64,000 nucleotides of DNA from Streptomyces katrae (GCF_002028425.1 NZ_CP020042.1:5245560-5309559); one strand, 5' to 3'. Counted from the first letter of the stretch, positions 27,405 to 39,930 are shown. Notes: generated by a model from the letters alone, not told the origin. A program made the numbers and translations.

Positions 27405-29000
27405 ATGGCGGAGCTCACGATCCGGCCGGAGGAGATCCGGGACGCACTGGAGACCTTTGTCCAGTCGTACCAGCCGGACGCGGCCTCGCGCGAGGAGGTC
27501 GGAACGGTCAGCGTTGCCGGCGACGGCATCGCGAAGGTGGAGGGCCTGCCCTCCGCCATGGCGAACGAGCTGCTGAAGTTCGAGGACGGCACCCTCGGTC
27601 TCGCCCTCAACCTCGAGGAGCGCGAGATCGGTGCGATCGTCCTCGGCGAGTTCAGCGGTATCGAAGAGGGCCAGCCGGTGCAGCGCACCGGTGAGGTTCT
27701 CTCCGTAGGTGTCGGCGAGGGCTACCTCGGCCGCGTTGTCGACCCGCTCGGCAACCCGATCGACGGCCTCGGCGAGATCGCGACCGAGGGCCGCCGCGCC
27801 CTCGAGCTGCAGGCCCCGGGCGTCATGGTCCGTAAGTCGGTGCACGAGCCCATGCAGACCGGCTACAAGGCCGTCGACGCCATGGTGCCGATCGGCCGCG
27901 GCCAGCGTCAGCTGATCATCGGTGACCGTCAGACCGGCAAGACCGCTCTTGCCGTCGACACGATCATCAACCAGCGCGACAACTGGCGCTCGGGCGACGT
28001 GAACAAGCAGGTCCGCTGCATCTACGTCGCCATCGGCCAGAAGGGCTCGACCATCGCGTCCGTGCGCGGCGCCCTGGAAGAGGCCGGCGCGCTCGAGTAC
28101 ACGACGATCGTCGCCGCCCCGGCGTCCGACCCGGCCGGCTTCAAGTACCTGGCGCCGTACACCGGTTCCGCCATCGGCCAGCACTGGATGTACGCCGGCA
28201 AGCACGTCCTGATCATCTTCGACGACCTGTCGAAGCAGGCCGACGCCTACCGCGCCGTCTCGCTGCTGCTGCGCCGCCCGCCGGGCCGTGAGGCCTACCC
28301 GGGTGACGTCTTCTACCTGCACTCCCGCCTGCTGGAGCGCTGCGCCAAGCTCTCCGACGACATGGGTGCCGGCTCGATGACCGGTCTGCCGATCGTCGAG
28401 ACCAAGGCCAACGACGTCTCGGCGTTCATCCCGACCAACGTCATCTCCATCACCGACGGCCAGTGCTTCCTGGAGTCCGACCTGTTCAACGCCGGTCAGC
28501 GCCCGGCCCTGAACGTCGGTATCTCGGTCTCCCGCGTCGGTGGCTCCGCCCAGCACAAGGCGATGAAGCAGGTCTCCGGCCGCCTCCGCGTCGACCTGGC
28601 CCAGTACCGCGAGCTGGAGGCGTTCGCCGCCTTCGGTTCCGACCTGGACGCCGCCTCGAAGGCCTCGCTGGAGCGCGGCAAGCGCATGGTCGAGCTGCTG
28701 AAGCAGGGCCAGTACCAGCCGATGCCCGTCGAGGAGCAGGTCGTCTCCGTCTGGGCCGGCACCACCGGCAAGATGGACGACGTCCCGGTCGAGGACATCC
28801 GCCGCTTCGAGTCGGAGCTGCTGGAGCACCTGCGCCGTGAGCGCAAGGACCTCCTCACCTCCATCGCGGACGGCGGCAAGATGTCCGACGACACGCTGGG
28901 CTCGATCGCCGACGCGATCGCCGCCTTCAAGCGGCAGTTCGAGACCTCGGACGGCAAGCTCCTGGGCGAGGACGTCCCGGCCGTCAACGTCTCCAAGTGA
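27405..29000 (+). CDS. atpA: F1Fo ATP synthase subunit alpha
   Basis: 531-residue non-catalytic nucleotide-binding F1 subunit. Walker A is [11 protein letters not shown] (around residue 170), followed by [13 protein letters not shown] and the signature [20 protein letters not shown] at 27405 follows CAAGGAGAGCAGGG. In-frame codons run back to 27321 but lie in the hairpin region and lack family similarity. Confidence 0.98.
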   Translation: MAELTIRPEEIRDALETFVQSYQPDAASREEVGTVSVAGDGIAKVEGLPSAMANELLKFEDGTLGLALNLEEREIGAIVLGEFSGIEEGQPVQRTGEVLSVGVGEGYLGRVVDPLGNPIDGLGEIATEGRRALELQAPGVMVRKSVHEPMQTGYKAVDAMVPIGRGQRQLIIGDRQTGKTALAVDTIINQRDNWRSGDVNKQVRCIYVAIGQKGSTIASVRGALEEAGALEYTTIVAAPASDPAGFKYLAPYTGSAIGQHWMYAGKHVLIIFDDLSKQADAYRAVSLLLRRPPGREAYPGDVFYLHSRLLERCAKLSDDMGAGSMTGLPIVETKANDVSAFIPTNVISITDGQCFLESDLFNAGQRPALNVGISVSRVGGSAQHKAMKQVSGRLRVDLAQYRELEAFAAFGSDLDAASKASLERGKRMVELLKQGQYQPMPVEEQVVSVWAGTTGKMDDVPVEDIRRFESELLEHLRRERKDLLTSIADGGKMSDDTLGSIADAIAAFKRQFETSDGKLLGEDVPAVNVSK

Positions 29001-29020
29001 CGACGGAAGGGACCTGACTC

Positions 29021-31380
<2,360 letters not shown>

Positions 31381-31390
31381 CGCTCCGCAG

Positions 31391-31419
31391 GAGAGGGGCG
31401 GGTGCGTCCCGCCCCTCTC
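31391..31419 (+). terminator. Hairpin between atpD and atpC
   Basis: gagaggggcggg (31391-31402) and cccgcccctctc (31408-31419) are exact complements with a 5-nt loop. Inside the operon it may be an attenuator lowering epsilon relative to beta, or an RNA-stabilising end. Confidence 0.6.
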
Positions 31420-31485
31420 TCCACGCCCATTAGAATTTGACCCAACACCCGGCGGACCTGCCGGGTGGTGACCCGAGGAGCCACC

Positions 31486-31860
31486 TTGGCTGCTGAGCTG
31501 CACGTCGAGATGGTCGCGGCGGACCGCAATGTCTGGTCCGGCGAGGCCACCCTGGTCGTCGCCCGCACCACGTCCGGCGACATCGGCGTCATGCCCGGTC
31601 ACCAGCCGCTTCTCGGTGTGCTGGAATCGGGCCCGGTGACCATCCGTACCAGCGATGGCGGCACGGTCGTCGCCGCGGTGCACGGCGGTTTCATCTCGTT
31701 CGCGGACAACAAGCTGTCCCTGCTGGCCGAGATCGCCGAGCTCGCGGACGAGATCGACGTCCAGCGGGCGGAGCGGGCACTGGAGCGCGCGAAGGCGGAC
31801 GCTGACGCGGCCGCCGAACGTCGCGCCGATGTCCGGCTGCGTGCGGTCGCGGGGCACTGA
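31486..31860 (+). CDS. atpC: F1Fo ATP synthase subunit epsilon
   Basis: 124-residue rotor/inhibitory subunit with the N-terminal beta sandwich (LHVEMVAADRNVWSGEA, GDIGVMPGHQPLL) and the C-terminal helical hairpin (RAERALERAKADADAAAERRADV). The start is TTG at 31486, chosen because GAGGAG lies exactly 5 nt upstream; an in-frame GTG at 31465 lacks a site. Confidence 0.95.
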   Translation: MAAELHVEMVAADRNVWSGEATLVVARTTSGDIGVMPGHQPLLGVLESGPVTIRTSDGGTVVAAVHGGFISFADNKLSLLAEIAELADEIDVQRAERALERAKADADAAAERRADVRLRAVAGH

Positions 31861-31883
31861 GCCCCGTACCGAAGAGTTTGAAA

Positions 31884-31933
31884 CCTCAGCCGCGGTCCGT
31901 TCCGGAATTTTCCGGAGCGGGTCGCGGCTGAGG
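31884..31933 (+). terminator. Terminator of the atp cluster
   Basis: cctcagccgcg (31884-31894) pairs with cgcggctgagg (31923-31933), with partly paired inner bases around an aatttt loop. Confidence 0.75.
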
Positions 31934-31988
31934 CGATGTACGTACTTTTTGTTTGTGCGGTTTTCGATGAGCGAGGAGGTCGGTGAAG

Positions 31989-32435
31989 ATGCTCCTCGCT
32001 CTGCTTGTGAGCGGCCTGGTCGTAGCCCTGGTGGTGATCGGGCTGTTCGTGTTCGGGCTGCGCCGCAGACTGATCCAGCGCTCCGGCGGGACCTTCGACT
32101 GCAGCCTGCGCTGGGGCGTGGCCGAGGAGCCCGACGTCTCCGGTAAGGGTTGGGTCTACGGGGTCGCCCGCTACAGCGGTGACCGCATCGAGTGGTTCCG
32201 CGTGTTCAGCTATGCGCCGCGGCCGCGCCGGCTGCTGGAGCGTTCCTCCATCGAGGTGCTCGCACGGCGTGCGCCCGAGGGCGAGGAGGAGCTGGCCCTG
32301 CTGTCCGACTCCGTCGTGCTCGGCTGTTCCCACCAGGGGACGCGCCTGGAGCTGGCGATGAGCGAGGACGCGCTGACCGGGTTCCTGGCGTGGCTGGAGG
32401 CGGCGCCGCCCGGGCAGAGGGTGAACGTGGCCTGA
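31989..32435 (+). CDS. DUF2550 family membrane-anchored protein
   Basis: 148-residue protein with one N-terminal helix (LLALLVSGLVVALVVIGLFVFGL) and a conserved cytoplasmic domain (RRRLIQRSGGTFDCSLRWG, DRIEWFRVFSYAPRPRR). The DUF2550 family sits next to the atp operon in many actinobacteria; its function is unknown. Of two possible starts, GTG 31983 is only 3 nt from GAGGAGG and ATG 31989 is 9 nt away, so I prefer the latter. Convergent with the chitinase gene. Confidence 0.85.
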   Translation: MLLALLVSGLVVALVVIGLFVFGLRRRLIQRSGGTFDCSLRWGVAEEPDVSGKGWVYGVARYSGDRIEWFRVFSYAPRPRRLLERSSIEVLARRAPEGEEELALLSDSVVLGCSHQGTRLELAMSEDALTGFLAWLEAAPPGQRVNVA

Positions 32436-32454
32436 GGCTTTCTCCGCACGTGAA

Positions 32455-32494
32455 GAAGCCGGGGAGACGGGGGCGGACCCGTCTCCCCGGCTTC
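32455..32494. terminator. Perfect 17-bp bidirectional terminator
   Basis: gaagccggggagacggg (32455-32471) and its exact complement (32478-32494) enclose a 6-nt loop between the convergent DUF2550 and chitinase genes. Confidence 0.85.
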
Positions 32495-32505
32495 GTCGTG
32501 TCCGG

Positions 32506-34368
<1,863 letters not shown>

Positions 34369-34491
34369 GGGTGCTCCTCCGGAGGTCCGTGCCGGTCGGG
34401 GGCCGACCGGCACTGGGGATGGGACCTGCGCCGCCCGTGAGCACGCCGGAAGCGATCTTTGTCATGGCACGCTCACCACAGTGATGCGGTG

Positions 34492-34520
34492 AGACTAGAA
34501 AGGTCTGTACCAAGCGTCAA
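34492..34520 (-). promoter_or_regulatory. Chitinase promoter TTGACG-N17-TAGTCT
   Basis: On the minus strand a -35 TTGACG (34515-34520) and -10 TAGTCT (34492-34497) are spaced by 17 nt, close to the housekeeping sigma consensus, about 125 nt before the chitinase start. Confidence 0.75.
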
Positions 34521-34533
34521 GAGGTCCAGACCT
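34501..34533 (-). promoter_or_regulatory. Two 12-bp chitinase/DasR-type repeats over the promoter
   Basis: On the minus strand AGGTCTGGACCT (34522-34533) and TGGTACAGACCT (34501-34512) resemble the 12-bp direct repeats of Streptomyces chitinase promoters and the core of the DasR site (TGGTCTAGACCA). One lies just upstream of the -35 and the other between -35 and -10, so a bound regulator would block polymerase. Predicted control: repression relieved by chitin breakdown products. Confidence 0.7.
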
Positions 34534-34550
34534 CATCTCCAGCACAGGCC

Positions 34551-35204
34551 CTAGAGCCCCAGCTCCCTCGCCATGACGGCCGCTTGGACCCGGCTGCGCA
34601 GCTCAAGCTTTCCCAGCAGCCTGCTGACGTGGGTCTTCACCGTGGCCTCCGCCATGTCCAGCCGGACGGCGATCTCCGCGTTCGACAGGCCCTCGCCCAG
34701 CGCCCCCAGCACCTCCCGCTCGCGCCGGGTCAGCGACTCCACCGCCGCGGCCGCCTCCGGCCGCACGGGCGCCCGTACCGTCTTCGGCGCGGCGAACTCG
34801 GCGATCAGCCGCCGGGTCACCGCCGGGGCGATCAGCCCCTCGCCGCGCGCCACCGTACGCACCGCCGCGATCAGCTCCGCCGCCTCCGCGTCCTTCAGCA
34901 GGAAGCCCGCAGCCCCCGCCCGCAGCGCCCCGAACACGTACTCGTCCAGGTCGAACGTGGTCAGCACGAGCACGTCGGCCAGCCCCTCCGCGACCACCCG
35001 CCGGGTGGCCTCGACCCCGTCGAGGAGCGGCATCTGCACGTCCATGAGCACCAGGTCCGGCCGCAGCTCCCGGGCCAGGCGCACCGCCTCCTCGCCGTCG
35101 GCCGCCTCCCCCACCACCTCGACGCCGCCCGCACTGCGCAGGATCAGCACCAGCCCGGCCCGTACCGCCCGCTGGTCCTCGGCCACCACGACCCTGATGC
35201 TCAC
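34551..35204 (-). CDS. NarL/LuxR-type response regulator
   Basis: 217-residue DNA-binding response regulator. The receiver domain has acidic E9-D10, phospho-acceptor D55 (LVLMDVQMP), TTFD and the K in FLLKDAEAAEL; the LuxR helix-turn-helix (about 148-210) reads LTRREREVLGALGEGLSNAEIA. GTG at 35204 overlaps the kinase stop by 4 nt, so the pair is translationally coupled. It ends 18 nt from the chitinase promoter region. Two-component systems flank chitinase genes in several Streptomyces and control them, which is a possibility here but not shown. Confidence 0.93.
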   Translation of the reverse strand: MSIRVVVAEDQRAVRAGLVLILRSAGGVEVVGEAADGEEAVRLARELRPDLVLMDVQMPLLDGVEATRRVVAEGLADVLVLTTFDLDEYVFGALRAGAAGFLLKDAEAAELIAAVRTVARGEGLIAPAVTRRLIAEFAAPKTVRAPVRPEAAAAVESLTRREREVLGALGEGLSNAEIAVRLDMAEATVKTHVSRLLGKLELRSRVQAAVMARELGL

Positions 35205-36385
35205 TCCGCCACCGTCCCGTCCTCGGCGGGCAGCTCCGCCCGCACCTGCCAGACGGACCCCCGCGGGCCCGCCGTGAACGTACCGCCGAGCAGTTCCGTC
35301 CGTTCGCGCATACCGACCAGCCCCGCCCCGGAGCCCGGCGCACGCGGGCCCGGCCGGTTCCCGTACGGGGATTCCACCGCCACCGTCAGCAGCCCGTCGC
35401 GCCGGGCCACACCGACCGCGACCGTGCCGGCGGCGGCGTGTTTGAGGGCGTTGGTGAGCGATTCCTGGACGATCCGGTACGCCGCCAGCTCCACCGGGGC
35501 CGGCAGCGGCGGCCCCGGCCGGCGCGCGTCCTGCAGGACGAAGTCCAGCCCGCTCGCGGCGCCGTTCGCCCGGGCCCGCTCCAGCAGGGCCTCCAGCCCG
35601 TCCAGGCAGGGCACCGCCGCGGCCTCCTGCCCGGCCCCCGCCTCGCGCAGCAGCCCGATCAGCCGGCGCATCTCGGCCAGCCCCTGCACGCTGTTCTCGC
35701 GGATCACGCCCAGCGCCTCGCGGCTGGTGGAGGGGGAGTCGATGGAGAGCGCGGCGGTGGAGTGGATGGCGATCGCGGAGAGGTGGTTGGCGACCATGTC
35801 GTGCAGCTCGCGGGCCATCCGGGCCCGCTCGGCGGCCACCGCCTGCGCACGGTCCATCTCGGCCAGCAGCGCCGTCTGCTCGGCGCGCAGCCGGGCGGCC
35901 TCGGCGGCCTCGCGGTGGTTGCGCAGGGTGGCGCCGGTCAGGGCCGGCCCGAAGCAGACGATGCCGGTGATGACGCCGATCATCAGGGACTGCGGAGTGC
36001 GCAGCCAGGCCACGGCGACGACGGTGACGACGACCGTGATCAGACCGGTGGAGACCGGCAGCCGCCGCGCCATGGCCGGCTTCCCGTAGACGACGGCCGC
36101 GTACATCAGGTCCGTGAAGATGATGACGGTGCCCAGGTTGCCGACGGTGAACTGGTCGGCGACCACCGCGGCGGTGCCGACGGCCAGCGTGAGGCGGGGG
36201 GCGGTGCGCCGCAGCAGCTCCATCGGCCCGATGGCGAGCAGGGGCACCAGGGCCGCCCAGGCCGGGAAGAGGTGCCGGTTGTTGCCGGTGTGGACCCCGA
36301 GGGACCACAGCAGCAGACCGGCGAGCACGCTGGCCACCGCGAGGAGCACGTCGTCGCGGTGCGGGCGGAGGGTTTTCGACTGCAC
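35201..36385 (-). CDS. Membrane sensor histidine kinase (HisKA_3 type)
   Basis: 394-residue kinase with an N-terminal block of about five membrane helices (residues 15-150), a short coiled coil, the HisKA_3 dimerisation/phospho-acceptor motif ERARMARELHDMVANHLSAI (His near residue 205) and a HATPase_c domain with ESLTNALKHA and GAGLVGMRERTELLGG. The sensor part has no extracytoplasmic domain, as in intramembrane-sensing kinases. I chose GTG 36385, with GGATGGGA upstream; GTG 36415 is possible. Cognate regulator follows with a 4-nt overlap. Confidence 0.92.
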   Translation of the reverse strand: MQSKTLRPHRDDVLLAVASVLAGLLLWSLGVHTGNNRHLFPAWAALVPLLAIGPMELLRRTAPRLTLAVGTAAVVADQFTVGNLGTVIIFTDLMYAAVVYGKPAMARRLPVSTGLITVVVTVVAVAWLRTPQSLMIGVITGIVCFGPALTGATLRNHREAAEAARLRAEQTALLAEMDRAQAVAAERARMARELHDMVANHLSAIAIHSTAALSIDSPSTSREALGVIRENSVQGLAEMRRLIGLLREAGAGQEAAAVPCLDGLEALLERARANGAASGLDFVLQDARRPGPPLPAPVELAAYRIVQESLTNALKHAAAGTVAVGVARRDGLLTVAVESPYGNRPGPRAPGSGAGLVGMRERTELLGGTFTAGPRGSVWQVRAELPAEDGTVAE

Positions 36386-36467
36386 GGTCCCATCCAACAC
36401 GCGCCGCTTCGGCACGGCGTCGGCGCGGGGGCGGAGAGGCGGCTACACCGAAGGATGCAGCGGGGAC

Positions 36468-36483
36468 TCGTCACTGGTGACGA
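36468..36483. promoter_or_regulatory. 16-bp palindrome between divergent genes
   Basis: tcgtcactggtgacga has 7-bp complementary arms around tg, midway between the kinase and the membrane-protein gene. Size and symmetry suit an operator for a dimeric regulator; the protein is unknown. Confidence 0.45.
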
Positions 36484-36545
36484 CGCGGCATGGCCCCGCC
36501 GCCGCGACCCTGGGAGACAGTCCACGAGGGTAAGGAGGACGGGCC

Positions 36546-37142
36546 GTGCTCGTCGCGCTGATCGCCGCCTGCGAGATCGGGTTCTGGGTGCTGCTGGCCG
36601 GGGGGCTGGCGCTGCGCTACCTGGCCGGAATGCCGCGGCTGGGCGCGGCGCTGCTGCTGTGTGAGCCGCTGCTGGAGCTGGCGCTGCTGGTGGTGTCCTT
36701 CGTCGATCTGAGGAACGGCGGCGAGCCGAGCTGGCGGCACGGGCTCGCGGCCTTCTACATCGGGTACACCGTCGGCTACGGGCACTACACCGTGAGGTGG
36801 CTGGACCGGCACGCCGCCCACCGCTTCGCCGGGGGCCCGAAGCCGCCGGGGACGAAGTACGGCAAGGCCCGCGCCGTCCACGAGTGGAAGCTGTGGACGC
36901 GGACCCTGGCCGGAGCGGTGGTCGCGCTCGGGCTGCTCCAGGCCGGGATCTGGTACGTCGGCGACGCCGGCGACACCGGCAGCCTCCGGTCCTGGCAGTT
37001 CGCCGCCCTGCGGGTGCTCGGCATCCAGGCCCTGGTCGCCGCCACCTACTCGATCTGGCCCCGCAAGGCCCCGGCGGGCACGGAGCCGGGCGCGAACGCG
37101 GACACGGGCGCGGACCCCGGACTGGCCGGAACCGAGCGCTAG
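36546..37142 (+). CDS. Small membrane protein, function unknown
   Basis: 198-residue protein with four predicted helices (about 2-22, 35-58, 118-138, 148-166) and a hydrophilic Thr/Ala/Gly tail. The loop YTVGYGHYTVRWLDRHAAHRF is His/Tyr-rich, but I recognise no family. GTG at 36546 follows AAGGAGG. The protein ends in Glu-Arg-stop, and its TAG stop is part of the CTAG target duplicated by the IS481 element, so insertion left the coding sequence intact. Confidence 0.65.
   Translation: MLVALIAACEIGFWVLLAGGLALRYLAGMPRLGAALLLCEPLLELALLVVSFVDLRNGGEPSWRHGLAAFYIGYTVGYGHYTVRWLDRHAAHRFAGGPKPPGTKYGKARAVHEWKLWTRTLAGAVVALGLLQAGIWYVGDAGDTGSLRSWQFAALRVLGIQALVAATYSIWPRKAPAGTEPGANADTGADPGLAGTER
37139..37142. 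repeat. Target duplication CTAG, left copy
   Basis: CTAG here and at 38216-38219 flanks the element directly, matching the known NCTAGN target preference of IS481. The left copy gives stop codons to both the membrane-protein gene (plus strand) and the transposase (minus strand). Confidence 0.75.
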
Positions 37143-38092
37143 CTGTACTGCCCTGTGAGGTTGGGGACGCGGCTGGCGGGTGGTTTGCCTGCGAGTGCGG
37201 TGTGTCCGCGGTGGTGATTGTAGGTGTGGAGCCAGCCAGGGAAGGCGTCGCGTCGTTCCTGATCTGACTGGTAGGGGCGGGCGTAGGCCCACTCCTCGAG
37301 CAGGGTCCGGTTGAGGCGTTCGACCTTGCCGTTGGTCTGGGGCCGGTAGGGCCGGGTTCGCTTGTGGGCGATCCCGGCCGCTGTCAGGGCGTCGCGCCAG
37401 TCGCGGGAGCGGTAGCAGGCGCCGTTGTCGGTCAGGACCCGTTCGACGGTGATGCCCACGCCGGCGAAGTAGGCCTGGGCCCGGGCCCAGAAGGCGGTGG
37501 CGGTCTCCTTCTTCTCGTCGGCGTGGATCTCGCTGTAAGCGAGGCGGGAGTGGTCGTCGACGGCGGTGTGGATGTAGCTGTAGCCGGCGCTGGAGCGGTT
37601 CTTGCGGCCGGCCTGGCGGCCGAGGGTCTTGTGGCCGCCGCCGTCGGGGATGTTGCCGAGCTTCTTGACGTCCACGTGGACCAGCTCGCCCGGACGCTCG
37701 CGTTCGTAGCGGCGTATGACGGCGCCGGTGGCGCGGTCCAGGTGCGTGAGACGGGCCAGGCCGAACCGGGTCAGGATCCGGTGCACCGTCGAGGGCACCA
37801 GGTTGAGCAGGTGGGCGATGCGGGCGGGCCCCCACCGGCGGGCGAGGCGGACCTTGATGATCCGCCGCTCGATGCGGGTCGGGGTCCGGCGCGGGCTGGT
37901 GCGCGGGCGCGAGGACCGGTCGGTCATTCCGGCCTCACCCCCGGCCCGGTAGCGGGCCGCCCACCGCTGGGCGGTGGTGGGCGAGACCTGGAATCGCTCG
38001 GCCGCCCGGCGCAGCGGCCAGCCGTCCTCGACCACGCAGCGGGCCAGGCGAAGGCGTCCGGTCTCGGTCAGGGGTGCATTACGGTGGGGCAT
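37139..38092 (-). CDS. IS481 family transposase
   Basis: 317-residue DDE transposase with an N-terminal helix-turn-helix (WPLRRAAERFQVSPTTAQRW, about residues 25-45), a second HTH_Tnp-like segment and an rve catalytic core. The catalytic residues are D in ELVHVDVKKLG, D in VLTDNGACYRS and E in NGKVERLNRTLLEEW. The ATG at 38092 fits the usual MPHRNAPLTE start. The stop codon TAG is formed by the flanking target sequence CTAG, and the last Ser codon straddles the IS end. No frameshift or internal stop, so it may be active. Confidence 0.93.
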   Translation of the reverse strand: MPHRNAPLTETGRLRLARCVVEDGWPLRRAAERFQVSPTTAQRWAARYRAGGEAGMTDRSSRPRTSPRRTPTRIERRIIKVRLARRWGPARIAHLLNLVPSTVHRILTRFGLARLTHLDRATGAVIRRYERERPGELVHVDVKKLGNIPDGGGHKTLGRQAGRKNRSSAGYSYIHTAVDDHSRLAYSEIHADEKKETATAFWARAQAYFAGVGITVERVLTDNGACYRSRDWRDALTAAGIAHKRTRPYRPQTNGKVERLNRTLLEEWAYARPYQSDQERRDAFPGWLHTYNHHRGHTALAGKPPASRVPNLTGQYS

Positions 38093-38215
38093 GAGGGCCT
38101 TCTGCTGGTCGGTGTAGACGTCGCAATCCACACCGAACCCGGAAGGCCCTCACCCGTTCAAGATCCCTCAGCCGAGACCTGCATCACCCGTCCACAACCT
38201 CCCAGGGCAATACAG
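37143..38215. mobile_element. Complete IS481-type insertion sequence, 1073 bp
   Basis: The ends form imperfect terminal inverted repeats: left CTGTACTGCCCTGTGAGGTT and right (reverse-complemented) CTGTATTGCCCTGGGAGGTT, with similarity continuing to about 27 bp with 3 mismatches. CTAG flanks both sides. The element carries one transposase and no passenger. Removing it and one CTAG restores the 16-bp palindrome CGAGCGCTAGCGCTCG, in which the stop codons of the two convergent neighbours overlapped. Confidence 0.9.
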
Positions 38216-38788
38216 CTAGCGCTCGCCGCCCGGCACCCACAGCACGTCCCCGACCTCCTTGTTGGCCGTGCGGGCCAGGATGAACAGCAGGTCGGAGAGG
38301 CGGTTGAGGTAGGTGGCCGTCAGCGGGTTCATCACCTCGCCGTGCACCTCCAGCGCCGCCCACGTCGAGCGCTCCGCCCGCCGGACCACCGTGCAGGCCT
38401 GGTGCAGGAGCGCGGCGCCGGGGGTGCCGCCGGGGAGGATGAAGCTGCGCAGCTTCTCCAGCCGCTCGTTGAAGACGTCGCAGTCCGCCTCCAGCCGGTC
38501 GACGTAGAACTGCTCCACCCGCAGCGGCGGGTACTGCGGGTCCTCCACCACCGGGGTGCACAGGTCGGCGCCGACATCGAAGAGGTCGTTCTGCACGCGG
38601 ACCAGGACCTTGACGACCTCCTCCGGCAGCGAGCCCAGCGCGATGGCCGTCCCGATCGCTGCGTTGGCCTCGTTGACGTCGGCGTACGCGGAGATCCGCA
38701 GGTCCGTCTTCCGCGTACGGCTCATGTCGCCCAGGGCGGTCGTGCCCTGGTCGCCGGTGCGGGTGTAGATGCGCGTGAGGTTCACCAT
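38216..38788 (-). CDS. Cob(I)alamin adenosyltransferase, PduO type
   Basis: 190-residue ATP:cob(I)alamin adenosyltransferase making adenosylcobalamin, cofactor of methylmalonyl-CoA mutase and other mutases. The ATP-binding N-terminus is YTRTGDQGTTALGD; RISAYADVNEANAAIG, RRAERS and NPLTATYLNRLSDLLFILAR are characteristic of the PduO/MMAB helical bundle. ATG at 38788 has TACGCT exactly 6 nt upstream, suggesting a leaderless transcript. Epimerase and MeaB genes of the same B12-dependent pathway lie 20 kb away. Confidence 0.95.
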   Translation of the reverse strand: MVNLTRIYTRTGDQGTTALGDMSRTRKTDLRISAYADVNEANAAIGTAIALGSLPEEVVKVLVRVQNDLFDVGADLCTPVVEDPQYPPLRVEQFYVDRLEADCDVFNERLEKLRSFILPGGTPGAALLHQACTVVRRAERSTWAALEVHGEVMNPLTATYLNRLSDLLFILARTANKEVGDVLWVPGGER

Positions 38789-38794
38789 GACGCC

Positions 38795-38800
38795 AGCGTA
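38795..38800 (-). promoter_or_regulatory. -10 element TACGCT for leaderless start at 38788
   Basis: Minus-strand TACGCT fits TANNNT and ends 6 nt before the ATG at 38788. Confidence 0.5.
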
Positions 38801-38970
38801 GTGCGGCCCAACTGCGGGCGGCCCGCGCACTGCTGGGCCGTGCCGGTGTGATGTCCGTCATCCGAGACGTGACGCGTGTTACTTCGCGGTCACGGCGCCC
38901 CTCACGGACGCTAGTCTCCGCCGGAGAGGCTACGAGGCCGGGTCGTAATGAGAACAACGAGGGGTGTGCA

Positions 38971-39819
38971 GTGGCTGGGAAGCTCGCCGTCATCGGCGCG
39001 GGACTGATGGGTTCCGGGATCGCTCAGGTCTCCGCTCAGGCGGGTTGGGACGTCGTCCTGCGGGACGTCACCGACGCCGCGCTGACCCGGGGCACCGACG
39101 GGATCAAGGCCTCGTACGACAAGTTCGTCTCCAAGGGCAAGATGACGGCCGAGGCCGCCGAGGCCGCCCTCGCCCGGATCACCACGACCACCGACTTCGA
39201 CGCGGTCGCCGACGTGGACATCGTCGTCGAGGCCGTCTTCGAGAAGATCGAGGTCAAGCACGAGATCTTCCGCACCCTGGACGAGCTGGTCCGCGAGGAC
39301 ACCGTCCTCGCCTCCAACACCTCCGCCATCCCGATCACCAAGATCGCTGCGGTCACCAAGCGCCCGGAGCGGGTCGTCGGCGCGCACTTCTTCTCGCCCG
39401 TCCCGATGATGCAGCTCTGCGAGCTGGTCCGCGGCTACAAGACGAGCGACGAAACCCTCGCCACCACCCGCGCGTTCGCCGAGTCCGTCGGCAAGACCTG
39501 CATCGTCGTCAACCGTGACGTCGCCGGCTTCGTCACCACCCGCCTGATCTCCGCCCTCGTCGTCGAGGCCGCGAAGCTCTACGAATCGGGCGTGGCCTCC
39601 GCCGAGGACATCGACATCGCCTGCAAGCTGGGCTTCGGGCACGCCATGGGCCCGCTGGCCACGGCCGACCTCACCGGCGTGGACATCCTGCTGCACGCCA
39701 CCAGCAACATCTACACCGAGTCGCAGGACGAGAAGTTCGCGCCGCCGGAGCTCATGCGCCGCATGGTCGACGCGGGCGACATCGGCCGCAAGAGCGGCCA
39801 GGGCTTCTACAAGCACTGA
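38971..39819 (+). CDS. 3-hydroxybutyryl-CoA dehydrogenase
   Basis: 282-residue NAD(P)-dependent 3-hydroxyacyl-CoA dehydrogenase acting on (S)-3-hydroxybutyryl-CoA in short-chain fatty acid and butyryl-CoA metabolism. The Rossmann motif is VIGAGLMGSGIAQ, followed by EAVFEKIEVKHEIF, the SNTSAI loop, the catalytic His in VGAHFFSPVPMMQL and the C-terminal HAMGPLATADLTGVD. GTG at 38971 with GAGGGG upstream. Single-domain form, without the crotonase fusion. Divergent from the PduO gene. Confidence 0.93.
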   Translation: MAGKLAVIGAGLMGSGIAQVSAQAGWDVVLRDVTDAALTRGTDGIKASYDKFVSKGKMTAEAAEAALARITTTTDFDAVADVDIVVEAVFEKIEVKHEIFRTLDELVREDTVLASNTSAIPITKIAAVTKRPERVVGAHFFSPVPMMQLCELVRGYKTSDETLATTRAFAESVGKTCIVVNRDVAGFVTTRLISALVVEAAKLYESGVASAEDIDIACKLGFGHAMGPLATADLTGVDILLHATSNIYTESQDEKFAPPELMRRMVDAGDIGRKSGQGFYKH

Positions 39820-39876
39820 GCACGGCAGTTCGAATCCCCGCACCCTACGGGGTGAATTAGGTATCGGTTCGCTCAC

Positions 39877-39930
39877 GGTCGGCAACTTCACCGCCCGCAG
39901 GGCAGTCAGTTGCGGTGAGAGTTGCCGACC
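39877..39930 (+). terminator. Long terminator stem after the dehydrogenase gene
   Basis: ggtcggcaacttcaccgc (39877-39894) pairs with gcggtgagagttgccgacc (39912-39930) with one bulged base. Confidence 0.75.

Noticed and set aside
26262..28829. 855-codon minus-strand frame opposite atpH-atpA
   Set aside because: It lies opposite conserved ATP synthase genes and reads as low-complexity Val/Asp/Gly sequence, an artefact of G+C-rich codon bias.
34369..34413. GTG start at 34413 for the chitinase
   Set aside because: It has no ribosome-binding site, and would place 15 unneeded residues before a normal signal peptide; TTG 34368 has GGAGGAGC at ideal spacing.
37129..38225. Extension of the IS inverted repeats by 10 bp (cgagcgctag)
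   Set aside because: The matching outer 10 bp on both sides are the two halves of a palindromic target site plus duplicated CTAG, not part of the IS.
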